DNA of 64,000 nt, from NCBI GenBank assembly GCA_023426245.1, contig JAFABB010000037.1, forward strand, positions 1 to 64,000. Reading direction: 5' to 3'. Position numbers and translations under genes: made by a program. The DNA is from Bacillota bacterium. GTDB lineage: Bacteria > Bacillota > UBA4882 > UBA8346. Shown here piece by piece: positions 1 to 6,884 of this stretch. The notes under the pieces were generated by a model. It was not told the origin of the DNA and searched no databases. It worked only from the letters and a program-made list of their open reading frames with translations. The stretch's first letter is position 1. Every line of letters starts with the position of its first letter.

Positions 1-152
1 TCTATTGTGTTGTGAATAAAACCCATGTTCCGCCTGAAGAATCTCCAACATTAGAAGAATGTGTATTATTATTGGCTAAATTGGGAGGCTTTCTTGGGCG
101 TAAACATGATGGTAAACCAGGCGCCAAGTATTATGGCGCGGTCTCCAAAAAC
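1..152 (+). pseudogene. IS4-family transposase, C-terminal remnant
   Basis: The reading frame is open from the window edge, so the 5' part lies outside. Residues encoded at about 75-150 read LGGFLGRK, then DGKPGAK and a YYGAVSKNL tail. This is the C-terminal block of IS4-family DDE transposases, usually LGGFLGRK-x-DG-x-PG followed by a Trp/Arg/Gly-Leu tail. The catalytic part is not visible. The frame stays open about 70 codons past that block, across the antisense of the next gene, so the native stop and the element's right end have been lost. I read it as a decayed insertion-sequence end. Confidence 0.65.
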
Positions 153-512
153 TTAATGAAGGCCTTTTATTTGTTGATTATTTTCGATCAATTCAGCCTT
201 CTTTCCGAGATATGGGTAATGTTTAGCCTTAAGACAGATATCACCATTTTCCTTCCGGAGGATTACTCCTTTTTTCTCTATCCGGGCAATATATTCATCC
301 ATCATTTGTTCAGGCAAACCAAGATACGTATTGATTCTTTGACGATTCATTTTCCCGCCATGCCGAATTAACACCGCCACAATTTTGTGAGTCATCTGGT
401 TAATAATTTCAGTTTTCTTTTCATATCTGCGTTTTATCTCACGGATCAGTATGACACTTAATATGATCAATAAAAGACAACTTTCAATAAACATTCTAAT
501 ATTCATCATCAT
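153..512 (-). CDS. Small membrane-anchored protein with winged-helix-like domain
   Basis: About 119 residues. An N-terminal hydrophobic helix (roughly residues 4-24) is followed by a basic stretch (KRRYEKK), then a soluble part of about 80 residues with helix-turn-helix character (MNRQRINTYLG, then IEKKGVILR), as in MarR-like winged helices. The ATG at 512 is preferred over the upstream one at 545 because it has a GGAG site at good spacing. Its 3' end abuts the transposase remnant. I do not recognise the family. A membrane-tethered regulator is one reading, offered with low confidence. Confidence 0.55.
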   Translation of the reverse strand: MMMNIRMFIESCLLLIILSVILIREIKRRYEKKTEIINQMTHKIVAVLIRHGGKMNRQRINTYLGLPEQMMDEYIARIEKKGVILRKENGDICLKAKHYPYLGKKAELIENNQQIKGLH

Positions 513-681
513 GATTTGCTCCGTCTCACCAAATTCAAGAACCATTCGGAGTTAAATAGGTTATAACAATCTTGAAGTCCATGAGAGTCGAGTCCCTCGT
601 GCCGATTCCCAGCGATAATTTTCATCCGATACTATCAGCTCAGCCACATTTGCCCAAAATAATGGTTCCGAAATGCCAAAT

Positions 682-1560
682 TTAATTTTCAAAAATTCGG
701 GGTATCTTCGGAAATAATTTTGATAAAGAAAACGATTCGAAAGGTCTCTCCTGTTGAAGCATGTCCGGACCTTTAATGCGTGAATCTTTCCGGACAAACA
801 ATTGAGATCCCGTATAATACACAGGCATTGAAAATCTCGTTTCATGGTTCATCCACTCATCGATTTGCGCTGAAATCCCCCAAATGCCATCATACCGTTT
901 CGCCCATAGTCCTTCACTCATTCCTTCCCAGGGAATCATTACCGGAATCAATTTCACGCCTAACTGATCACAAATTGCTTCCGCAAGTTCAAGATCAAAG
1001 GCGTGGTCCCCCTGATCATCCATGGCAATAATAATTTGGCCCTTCCACTGGATTTTACGCCCCGAATCATCGATTCCCGCAAGACCACGCTTCAATGGGA
1101 TAGGAGCCAAAATGTTCCGTCCAAAATATTTGCGACTGATTCGCCCATAGGTTCCATTATGAATGATCGTTATCAGTGCGTGATTAACCGCCTTCCGTAA
1201 GGAATCATCTTCAGGAAGAAACGCGATTGAGACATTCTCCCGATCCAATAATTTCCCTACAGGCATAATACTACGGTATTCGCTTTTTTGAATCCAATCA
1301 AATCCCGCCAAACGGTCAGTGAGGACTCCATCCACATGACGATTGGCTAGCTCATGAAAAATTTGCCGGTTGTCATCATATATTTTTATTTCTGCGACAT
1401 TTTTAAATTGATGGGCTTGAATTTCATATGGCGTCCCCGCTATAACTGCTATTGTAAAACCCTGAAATTCCCTGATGATAATTCCAAGCAAAACCCCGAT
1501 TCCGATGATAAAGATGAAGAGTATTCCATACCGCAACCAATTCGTGAAACACATTTTCAT
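682..1560 (-). CDS. Membrane-anchored amino-acid-type solute-binding protein (SBP family 3)
   Basis: 292 residues. One N-terminal membrane helix (about residues 9-30) is followed by a bilobed SBP_bac_3 fold. The recognisable parts are the VDGVLTDRLAG segment, an AFDLELAEAICDQLGVKL block typical of the second lobe, and the YDGIWG and YTGSQLFVRKDS strands. No permease or ATPase gene is adjacent, so it may be a ligand sensor rather than a transporter part. The next gene upstream in the transcript (1579-2502) is a paralogue with the same order of motifs, which points to a tandem duplication. Start ATG follows an AGGGGT site. Confidence 0.75.
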   Translation of the reverse strand: MKMCFTNWLRYGILFIFIIGIGVLLGIIIREFQGFTIAVIAGTPYEIQAHQFKNVAEIKIYDDNRQIFHELANRHVDGVLTDRLAGFDWIQKSEYRSIMPVGKLLDRENVSIAFLPEDDSLRKAVNHALITIIHNGTYGRISRKYFGRNILAPIPLKRGLAGIDDSGRKIQWKGQIIIAMDDQGDHAFDLELAEAICDQLGVKLIPVMIPWEGMSEGLWAKRYDGIWGISAQIDEWMNHETRFSMPVYYTGSQLFVRKDSRIKGPDMLQQERPFESFSLSKLFPKIPRIFEN

Positions 1561-1578
1561 AGCATACCCCTGTTCCCG

Positions 1579-2502
1579 TCAGCGATGAGATAAATTTGAA
1601 AACGCCTTTCCCCTGTCCGGTGGAAGTTCAGGATATACCGGTGGCACTAAATATTCCGGACTGTTAATTGGCGAATCTTTTCGAACAAAGAGTTGAACTC
1701 CGCTGACCCGATAAGGATTTGAATAAACTACTTTCGATTTCATTTTAGGATCGATAGTCACTCCCCATACACCGTCAATCTGTTTGTCTTCCAAAGCCGA
1801 TAACATTTGGCGGTTAGTAACCGCCACCGGTTGAAAATACCGGATTCCCAATTGAATACAAACAGCCCAGGCAATTTCGATATCAAACCCGATTAATTTC
1901 TGATGATTGTTAAGATAACTAAAAGGGGGATTATCTGAGGGGAATGCCAATTTCAAATGACTCTTTCGCTGGATTTGTTCCCAAGGATTATGATGAACCA
2001 GACTGCCACTGGAATCCATTTTCCCAATCACTTCTGCGGTCATATTCTGACCAAAATATTCCTTGCTGATCTCCCCAAAAATTTGGTTCTCAATAATTTT
2101 TGTCAATCCCTGATTAATCGCCTGACATAAAATACTATCATTCCCCCGGAAGGCAACGGCTTGCAATTGATAATTCAAAACTTCTCCTACCGGCCTAATC
2201 CACAGGAAATTTTCGGTGGATATTGCCGCCAACCCTTGAAGCCTGTCAGCAAGTACTCCATCAATTTGCCGCCTGTCTAAAGCTCTCCACATTTTTTTCA
2301 ACTCAGGAAAAGATTGAACTGTCTGAACACGCAAAAAATCTTTAGCTATCCCCGCGTTTCCGCTTCCTTGGTAAACACCCAAATCAAAGCATTCTTTATC
2401 AAACATCCGGTTAGGAGAGAAATACCAAGTCAAAACTCCAATGACTGTAAAAGAAAACGCCGTAACGATTAACAAACTAACTATATTTTCCTTGCACACC
2501 AT
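1579..2502 (-). CDS. Membrane-anchored amino-acid-type solute-binding protein, tandem paralogue
   Basis: 307 residues with one N-terminal helix (about 8-26) and an SBP_bac_3 fold. It shares with its downstream neighbour the IDGVLADRLQG segment, the FDIEIAWAVCIQLGI block and the VSGVQLFVRKDSPI strand. The start ATG has a GAGGGG site. It is the first gene after a promoter, a roughly 250-nt leader and an intrinsic-terminator-like hairpin, so its expression is probably set by read-through. Ligand unknown; an amino acid or other small polar compound is expected for the family. Confidence 0.75.
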   Translation of the reverse strand: MVCKENIVSLLIVTAFSFTVIGVLTWYFSPNRMFDKECFDLGVYQGSGNAGIAKDFLRVQTVQSFPELKKMWRALDRRQIDGVLADRLQGLAAISTENFLWIRPVGEVLNYQLQAVAFRGNDSILCQAINQGLTKIIENQIFGEISKEYFGQNMTAEVIGKMDSSGSLVHHNPWEQIQRKSHLKLAFPSDNPPFSYLNNHQKLIGFDIEIAWAVCIQLGIRYFQPVAVTNRQMLSALEDKQIDGVWGVTIDPKMKSKVVYSNPYRVSGVQLFVRKDSPINSPEYLVPPVYPELPPDRGKAFSNLSHR

Positions 2503-2570
2503 TTTGTAGTTACCCCTCAGATAACTTTTTTTAGTTCAGTTAGGAAGTCCGCTCAAATTGAAGGCCATTC

Positions 2571-2608
2571 AAAATAAAAAAGCCATGGATAGGAGGAAAA
2601 TCCATGGC
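2571..2608 (-). terminator. Intrinsic terminator inside the leader of the binding-protein genes
   Basis: On the minus strand an 8-bp perfect stem (GCCATGGA / TCCATGGC, 11-nt loop) is followed by TTTTTTATTTT. It sits about 70 nt before the start codon at 2502 and downstream of the promoter at 2757-2785, so it lies inside the leader rather than at the end of a gene. That is the layout of an attenuator. Confidence 0.7.
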
Positions 2609-2750
2609 AAAATAAATCGGACCATGACTGCCTCTGTATTCCGGCATAGAATGGATTAGCGGACCAAGGCTGCGTGATAATATGTAACTATCCATTCAAT
2701 TCTTCATCGTAATAATCCTGACATTAGGAGCAGAATTTGGCATCATTGAT
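2609..2750 (-). promoter_or_regulatory. Structured leader, candidate attenuator or riboswitch of unknown class
   Basis: On the minus strand the leader contains a perfect 8-bp pairing (GAATGGAT at 2690-2697 with ATCCATTC at 2649-2656). It also has two near-identical 14-mers, GCAGCCTTGGTCCG (2660-2673) and GCAGTCATGGTCCG (2618-2631). A later GAGCGGAC just past the terminator could pair with the first GTCCGC. I could not match it to a known riboswitch; T-box, c-di-GMP-I, purine and TPP motifs are absent. Confidence 0.4.
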
Positions 2751-2756
2751 ACATTT

Positions 2757-2785
2757 ATTATATATTCTTTTTAACACAATGTCAA
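2757..2785 (-). promoter_or_regulatory. Consensus sigma-70 (sigma-A) promoter
   Basis: The minus strand reads TTGACA, exactly 17 nt, then TATAAT, a perfect match to the housekeeping consensus. It drives the leader and the two solute-binding protein genes at 682-2502. Such a strong promoter followed by a strong terminator supports regulation after initiation. Confidence 0.8.
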
Positions 2786-2839
2786 TAAGTTCCTGAGACG
2801 GCTCATCCTCTCTCTTCCTTGGCCTTATAACCGGAAATA

Positions 2840-2870
2840 TCAAAAAGCCCGATTCCTTCAGGCTTTTTGA
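2840..2870 (-). terminator. Terminator after the DUF1657/2Duf operon
   Basis: A perfect 10-bp stem (TCAAAAAGCC / GGCTTTTTGA, 11-nt loop) lies directly after the stop at 2874. Its A-rich and T-rich arms could make it work in both directions. Confidence 0.75.
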
Positions 2871-2873
2871 TGA

Positions 2874-3077
2874 TTATTGTTTGTATTGAGGTTCCTGCTG
2901 TTCGATATATTTTTGTCTGTCCTCCAATGTTTGCAATGCGCCGTCAAAAGTCTGCGCCAATTGTTGAAACATTTGTTTGGCCTCTTTGTCCTGAGTTTCC
3001 AAGGCAAAGGTTTTCATGCTGGACGAAACGCTCTGGACACTGGCAATGGCTTTTTGGACTTGGGTTGCTACCGTCAC
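2874..3077 (-). CDS. DUF1657 domain protein
   Basis: 67 residues, soluble and helical. It starts MTVATQVQKAIASVQ and ends EEPQYK-like (QQEPQYKQ), the beginning and end signatures of DUF1657 proteins. It is the last gene of a four-gene minus-strand operon with a second DUF1657 gene (4325-4531) and the membrane protein at 3452-4312 that carries a DUF1657-like tail. In Bacillus, DUF1657 genes sit in mobile spoVA operons linked to spore heat resistance; whether this copy acts in spores is inference. Function unknown at the biochemical level. Confidence 0.8.
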   Translation of the reverse strand: MTVATQVQKAIASVQSVSSSMKTFALETQDKEAKQMFQQLAQTFDGALQTLEDRQKYIEQQEPQYKQ

Positions 3078-3104
3078 TTTTTCACCACCTTTCCAATCTA
3101 TACG

Positions 3105-3377
3105 TTAATATTTAAGCCCATCCAACATTTTCTCCAAGTTGTCCAATTTCCAGGAAGCACTGCTTGCGGAATTATAAATTTCCTGGAGTACTCCGGCCAA
3201 TTGATCGGCCCTCTGTGCAAGCTCAGGTACATTTCCGATGTTATTGTTCAAATCTGCTGCCTGTTTGATTTCCTCGCGAGCCCATTTCCCAGCTAAATTG
3301 GCATTGTAAATCTGAGTTTGCCGTAGTTCATGAATGATATTGCGCATTGTAACGATGGAGTCGTATGGATTGGACAT
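3105..3377 (-). CDS. Small helical protein of the 2Duf operon
   Basis: About 90 residues, predicted all-helical with no membrane segment or signal peptide. The ATG at 3377 follows AAAGGAAA and is preferred over the frame's upstream start at 3419. It lies between a DUF1657 gene and the 2Duf-like gene, with short gaps, so it is very likely co-transcribed. I do not recognise the family. The position suggests a partner of the DUF1657 proteins, but nothing in the sequence says how it works. Confidence 0.65.
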   Translation of the reverse strand: MSNPYDSIVTMRNIIHELRQTQIYNANLAGKWAREEIKQAADLNNNIGNVPELAQRADQLAGVLQEIYNSASSASWKLDNLEKMLDGLKY

Positions 3378-3451
3378 TGGATTTCCTTTCTTGTTATTGT
3401 ATTTTATCCCTATATTCATTTCCTGTTTCAGAAATCAAATCTCCTTACTTT

Positions 3452-4312
3452 TTAGCGCAATAAATACGGCTTGATTTGCTCAAGTACCCTTTGAAGTTTA
3501 TCGGCGTAATCTGCATACATATCTTTAGCCTCCTGAACCTGTGTTTCCAAAGAAAACGTTGTTAAATCCGCCTGGATTTTTTGAAGGTTGGCATATAGGA
3601 GCTCTTTAACTTTTGGCTGGGACAGATTGACGGTATCATCATAAAGATCAACATAAAGATCGCCGGAAGAATCAACCTGTGCCAGAAAAACATTGGCTAA
3701 AAGTATTTCCATACGTTCCAGCTGAAGACTTAGCCAGCTGCGGTTGAAGCCTATATTTCCCAAATTTCCATCCAGGATCTTGCCATCCAGGATCACTGTT
3801 TGAGGTTCGGCCAGGGGAGCTACCTTCAGGCCAAGATCATGCGGGGCGAGCGGCTGATACTCCGCCTTGGATAATACGTTAATCTCGCCGGTTGTTTCCA
3901 TCACCGCGAACTCTACTTCACTGGCGTTAAAGATGTTTTTGGAACGAAGCTCCCGTAATAGCTCCTCTCCGGTCAATCTTACCCGGCTCAGGCCATCTTC
4001 CTGGATCTTCCCTTGACGGATCAAAATTGTTTCTTTACCATATAACCAGTCATGCATCCACTTGCTTTTTGATGCCAGGAAATCCAGAGTAACCGGTAAT
4101 AAACCCCAAACCAGCATGGCAATAAAACCCCAAACCAAATTGGTGAGCAGTCCTACCGAGATGAAAGCGGCCAGTATTCCCAGCACTCCAAAAATAATCA
4201 AATGAAATGAGTTTAACTGGGAAGAACGCCTTCTACCAATAAGCCGGACCAATAATAAAGTTGTAAAAAACATCAACAATGAACGAATCAAAATCAGCAA
4301 CAAGTTTGGCAT
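3452..4312 (-). CDS. DUF421 (YetF-type) membrane protein with DUF1657-like tail (2Duf type)
   Basis: 286 residues. Three N-terminal membrane helices (about 5-25, 35-55 and 60-80) lead into a YetF/DUF421 soluble domain, recognisable from the LLRELRSKNIF and EVEFAVMETTGEINVL segments. Residues from about 238 on (LQKIQADLTTFSLETQVQEAK) repeat the pattern of the stand-alone DUF1657 proteins on each side. Proteins with this DUF421+DUF1657 layout ('2Duf') lie in the spore inner membrane of some bacilli, in spoVA2mob operons, and raise wet-heat resistance. Here no spoVAC, spoVAD or spoVAE gene is present. Start ATG at 4312; the gap to the upstream gene is 12 nt. Confidence 0.8.
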   Translation of the reverse strand: MPNLLLILIRSLLMFFTTLLLVRLIGRRRSSQLNSFHLIIFGVLGILAAFISVGLLTNLVWGFIAMLVWGLLPVTLDFLASKSKWMHDWLYGKETILIRQGKIQEDGLSRVRLTGEELLRELRSKNIFNASEVEFAVMETTGEINVLSKAEYQPLAPHDLGLKVAPLAEPQTVILDGKILDGNLGNIGFNRSWLSLQLERMEILLANVFLAQVDSSGDLYVDLYDDTVNLSQPKVKELLYANLQKIQADLTTFSLETQVQEAKDMYADYADKLQRVLEQIKPYLLR

Positions 4313-4324
4313 TTTTTCTCTTAT

Positions 4325-4531
4325 CTATTTGCTTTTATATTGCGGTTCTTCAAATTCAAGCTTTTTTAAACGTTCTTCCATTCCGCTGATGATCTCAGCC
4401 GTCGTTGAAACGGCTTCATTTAATACTTTTTTGCTTTCTTCACTTTGACTTTGGACAGAGTATATTTTTAATGTAGCTTGCGCATTTTTCAAACTGGCGA
4501 TAGCCTGTATCATCTGTGAACCTACTGTCAT
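4325..4531 (-). CDS. DUF1657 domain protein, first gene of the 2Duf operon
   Basis: 68 residues from the ATG at 4531, which has an AGGAGA site 7 nt upstream; the frame opens six codons earlier without a site. It has the family's MTVGSQM start and EEPQYK end. It resembles the paralogue at 2874-3077 and the C-terminal tail of the membrane protein between them, so one domain occurs three times in the operon. Role unknown; a soluble partner of the membrane protein is a reasonable guess. Confidence 0.8.
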   Translation of the reverse strand: MTVGSQMIQAIASLKNAQATLKIYSVQSQSEESKKVLNEAVSTTAEIISGMEERLKKLEFEEPQYKSK

Positions 4532-4718
4532 TTTCGCTCTCCTTTCCAAAAGTTATTATTATTTTTTTTACTTGATAAAATTCCAAAAGCGAACTCTATT
4601 TATTGGGAGGAACAGCAAATTTAGCCAATGGCACCATCTTTTATTCAATATGACCATTCCAAGATCAATCGGTTTTAATAATCTATTATAGAAAAATTTA
4701 CAGGAGGATTTCGTTTGA

Positions 4719-4976
4719 ATGATTTTCGGTGAAGAACGTCTTTTTATTATCGAATGTCCCGAAATTCCGTCCGGAATGAATGAATTTATTTTAAAATGTA
4801 TTGGCGAGGACATGGATGGGTTTAAAATGAAAGGAATTTTCCCGAAAAGCTGGACCACGGAAATGGGAAAAGTAACCGGACCATTACTCTTCGACGAGGA
4901 TGATATCTATGAAGTTGTGAAAACCGACTATGAAAACAATATACTCTGGTTACACCATGTTTTAATCCAATCATGA
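4719..4976 (+). CDS. Small hypothetical protein
   Basis: 85 residues, acidic, no signal peptide or membrane helix. The start ATG is preceded by AGGAGG at 11 nt. It contains short beta-like segments (LFIIECPEIPSG, ILWLHHVLIQS). It is the only plus-strand gene between the 2Duf operon and the repeat-rich protein. I do not recognise it. The convincing ribosome-binding site is the main reason to accept it; the overlapping minus-strand frames have none. Confidence 0.5.
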   Translation: MIFGEERLFIIECPEIPSGMNEFILKCIGEDMDGFKMKGIFPKSWTTEMGKVTGPLLFDEDDIYEVVKTDYENNILWLHHVLIQS

Positions 4977-5171
4977 ACCCATCCCAAATTGAAAAATAAA
5001 AATCCCGTTCACCATAACGGCTCCATAAATTATTCCGAGGATCATCGGAATCCGCCGCCACATTTCCAATATTTAAAGAAAGTATTTCTTCCAATTATAA
5101 ATCATTTTCTCGAGCCATGATTAAGGAGTCACCTCCTGGTTTGATAAGGAGACGATTGAAAAAACAAAAAA

Positions 5172-5190
5172 GCGAGCCGGTTGGACTCGC
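5172..5190 (-). terminator. Terminator after the repeat-rich small protein gene
   Basis: The minus strand reads GGCGAGTCC, AACC loop, GGCTCGC, then TTTTTTG. It would end the transcript of the gene at 5347-5670; the 150 nt between that stop and this hairpin hold no other gene I can support. Confidence 0.75.
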
Positions 5191-5346
5191 CATCTATTCT
5201 AGGGAGAACAAATATCATAGGGTCATCTACCCAGCTCTGTGCGGCTTGTTACACAAACTGCGCAAGCCGAGAGCAACAAAGCGGCAAAAATAAGCTAGGC
5301 TGGCTGTTCTATCTGGGATCCGGGTCCAATTACCCTCAGCCCTTGC

Positions 5347-5670
5347 TTAATACCCACCCTGTGATGGGCATGAAGGGCCCTGCGGGGTCATAAAGCATGA
5401 TGATCCCCCTCCTCCGGGACAAACAGGGCCTTGCGGAGTCATATAACATGACTCGCCACCTTCTCCACCGGGGCAAACAGGACCTTGCGGGGTCATATAA
5501 CACGATCCACCGCCCGGTTGCTGTTCCGCTCTGTAACCATAGGGATAACGGCTATAAGGATAACCATAGGGATAGCCGTAAGGATAACCATAAGGATAGC
5601 CATAGGGGCGGCGGTAATAGGGCCTAAATCTTCTTTGTTCCGAATATACTTGATCCGGCTGTAAAGACAT
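5347..5670 (-). CDS. Tyr/Pro-rich protein with three Cys repeats, spore-coat-like
   Basis: 107 residues from the ATG at 5670 (GGGAG site). Residues about 20-45 are a tract of YGYP repeats. The C-terminal half holds three copies of a 14-residue unit of the form SCYMTPQGPVCPGG, the last one as SCFMTPQGPSCP. Composition (Tyr, Pro, Gly and paired Cys) is that of cross-linked surface or spore-coat proteins; I infer such a role but recognise no named family. It has no signal peptide. The repeats are also conserved at DNA level, so copy number could vary by slippage. Confidence 0.7.
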   Translation of the reverse strand: MSLQPDQVYSEQRRFRPYYRRPYGYPYGYPYGYPYGYPYSRYPYGYRAEQQPGGGSCYMTPQGPVCPGGEGGESCYMTPQGPVCPGGGGSSCFMTPQGPSCPSQGGY

Positions 5671-5856
5671 TATTTTCACTCCCTTAATTTGTCTTAAGGT
5701 TATTGAATACTATATTCTATTAAAATATATTGAAACGGCTTTAACCCAAAGGCACAAATATAGTATCTTAAAGCATAAGGTGTTCATCCTCATTTAATTC
5801 TTTATTTGGAATTCTGCGGTTCATCATGGCATTCTGTAATAAAGGACATCAAAAAA

Positions 5857-5976
5857 GAGGCCGTCTAAAAACAATTTGAAATCATCAAGAAATACAATAC
5901 ATAGTATCATTGAACGGACTAATTTCAATCATTGTATTTCTTGTCTTGATCGCTCAATTGATTTTTAGGACAGCCC
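5857..5976. mobile_element. MITE-like palindromic element
   Basis: A 120-bp imperfect palindrome. The ends read GAGGCCGTCTAAAAA and, inverted, GGGGCTGTCCTAAAAA, like insertion-sequence terminal repeats. Inner arms match too (AAGAAATACAAT at 5888-5900 and its inverse ATTGTATTTCTT at 5932-5943). No coding capacity. A related element of 116 bp lies at 40990-41105. Confidence 0.6.
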
Positions 5977-6017
5977 CATCTCCGATTTTTCATAAAAAGC
6001 AATGACCCAATAAGGCG

Positions 6018-6815
6018 CTAGAACACAACTGCGACTCCAAAAATACTTAGAGTGTCTTTCCCGCTGCTATTTTCATGATAATCGTAGCGATAAGAAAGTC
6101 CAATATTTTTCGTTAAAAAAACATTCACCATGGCTGATTTCTTCCAATAACATTCCCCATCAAGATATGTAATACCCGGTTTGGCTTCTATCTGGAGAAA
6201 AGGTCGAAAATTCATTTTAAAATTCATCCCGGCGATGCAGGAATATTGATTATCTTCGATTTCGGATGTTGCTGAACCGGGGCCGGGATAATCCGTCAAT
6301 ACTGTTCCCTCAGAGTGGTCCCACTCCCCTCCCATCCAAGGCATTACGGTAAAATTGAACCTTCCTTGATCAAACTTATAATACCTGCCTATTCGTAAAT
6401 ACAAACTGAGAATATCCTGATCCATTTGGAATTCACTTAAACCCGGGACGTTAACACTGTCAAGTTTCATTTTTAAATAGTTGGCACCAATGCCCACCAC
6501 GTTTTGAACTTTTTGGGTTTTCCCGAAGTAACGGTCGTAGATAAAATTCAAACCTAAAAGGTCGCTGTCGTTAATATTATTGGTGTTATAAAAAAATGCA
6601 TTCCACTGATATTCATCGGGATTGATGGATTGAATGAATAGTCCTTTCGTGTTTTGTGAGTCTTTTAGTTTTAAACCGTACGATTCATCAATGTAAGTAT
6701 TTTCCTCCGTTCCGAAGTAGGGTGTGACTATCGTTACGCTTTCGGCAAATGCGGAGGTACCGATGAACCATAGGCATAAGATCAATCCAAGAATTGTTAT
6801 CCTGTAAAAACTCAT
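6018..6815 (-). CDS. Exported beta-barrel-like protein (putative outer membrane protein)
   Basis: 265 residues from the ATG at 6815 (GGAGA site). A signal peptide with cleavage after AFA (about residue 24) is followed by a chain of alternating hydrophobic/polar strands rich in Tyr, Asn and Gly. The protein ends in VAVVF, the terminal-Phe pattern by which Gram-negative outer-membrane proteins are recognised by BAM. There is no sortase motif or S-layer domain. This fits a diderm cell. It could also be a secreted porin-like or lipid-binding beta protein; no named family recognised. Transcribed after the M23 hydrolase gene with a 69-nt gap. Confidence 0.65.
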   Translation of the reverse strand: MSFYRITILGLILCLWFIGTSAFAESVTIVTPYFGTEENTYIDESYGLKLKDSQNTKGLFIQSINPDEYQWNAFFYNTNNINDSDLLGLNFIYDRYFGKTQKVQNVVGIGANYLKMKLDSVNVPGLSEFQMDQDILSLYLRIGRYYKFDQGRFNFTVMPWMGGEWDHSEGTVLTDYPGPGSATSEIEDNQYSCIAGMNFKMNFRPFLQIEAKPGITYLDGECYWKKSAMVNVFLTKNIGLSYRYDYHENSSGKDTLSIFGVAVVF

Positions 6816-6884
6816 TACTTGTTCTCCATTCAATTTTCGATCCACTCTTTTATACAATAACCGTTATTTCCAAAATCATGTATA

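Noticed and set aside
561..845. 94-codon minus-strand ORF overlapping the 3' end of the first binding-protein gene
   Set aside because: Out-of-frame overlap with a clear SBP_bac_3 gene and no start signal.
2609..2750. Cyclic di-GMP-I, T-box or guanidine riboswitch in the leader
   Set aside because: ACGCAGCC and GGTCCG recall parts of GEMM and ykkC, but the other conserved blocks (AAACC/GGGACGCAAAGC; GGTTCCG, GGTCCGAGAG; T-box AGGGTGG) are absent.
2874..4531. A complete mobile spoVA operon
   Set aside because: No SpoVAC, SpoVAD or SpoVAE-like sequence in or near the operon; only the DUF421/DUF1657 part is present.
4568..5094. Minus-strand ORFs of 90 and 96 codons opposite the small plus-strand gene
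   Set aside because: No ribosome-binding sites and no sequence pattern; the plus-strand frame has AGGAGG.
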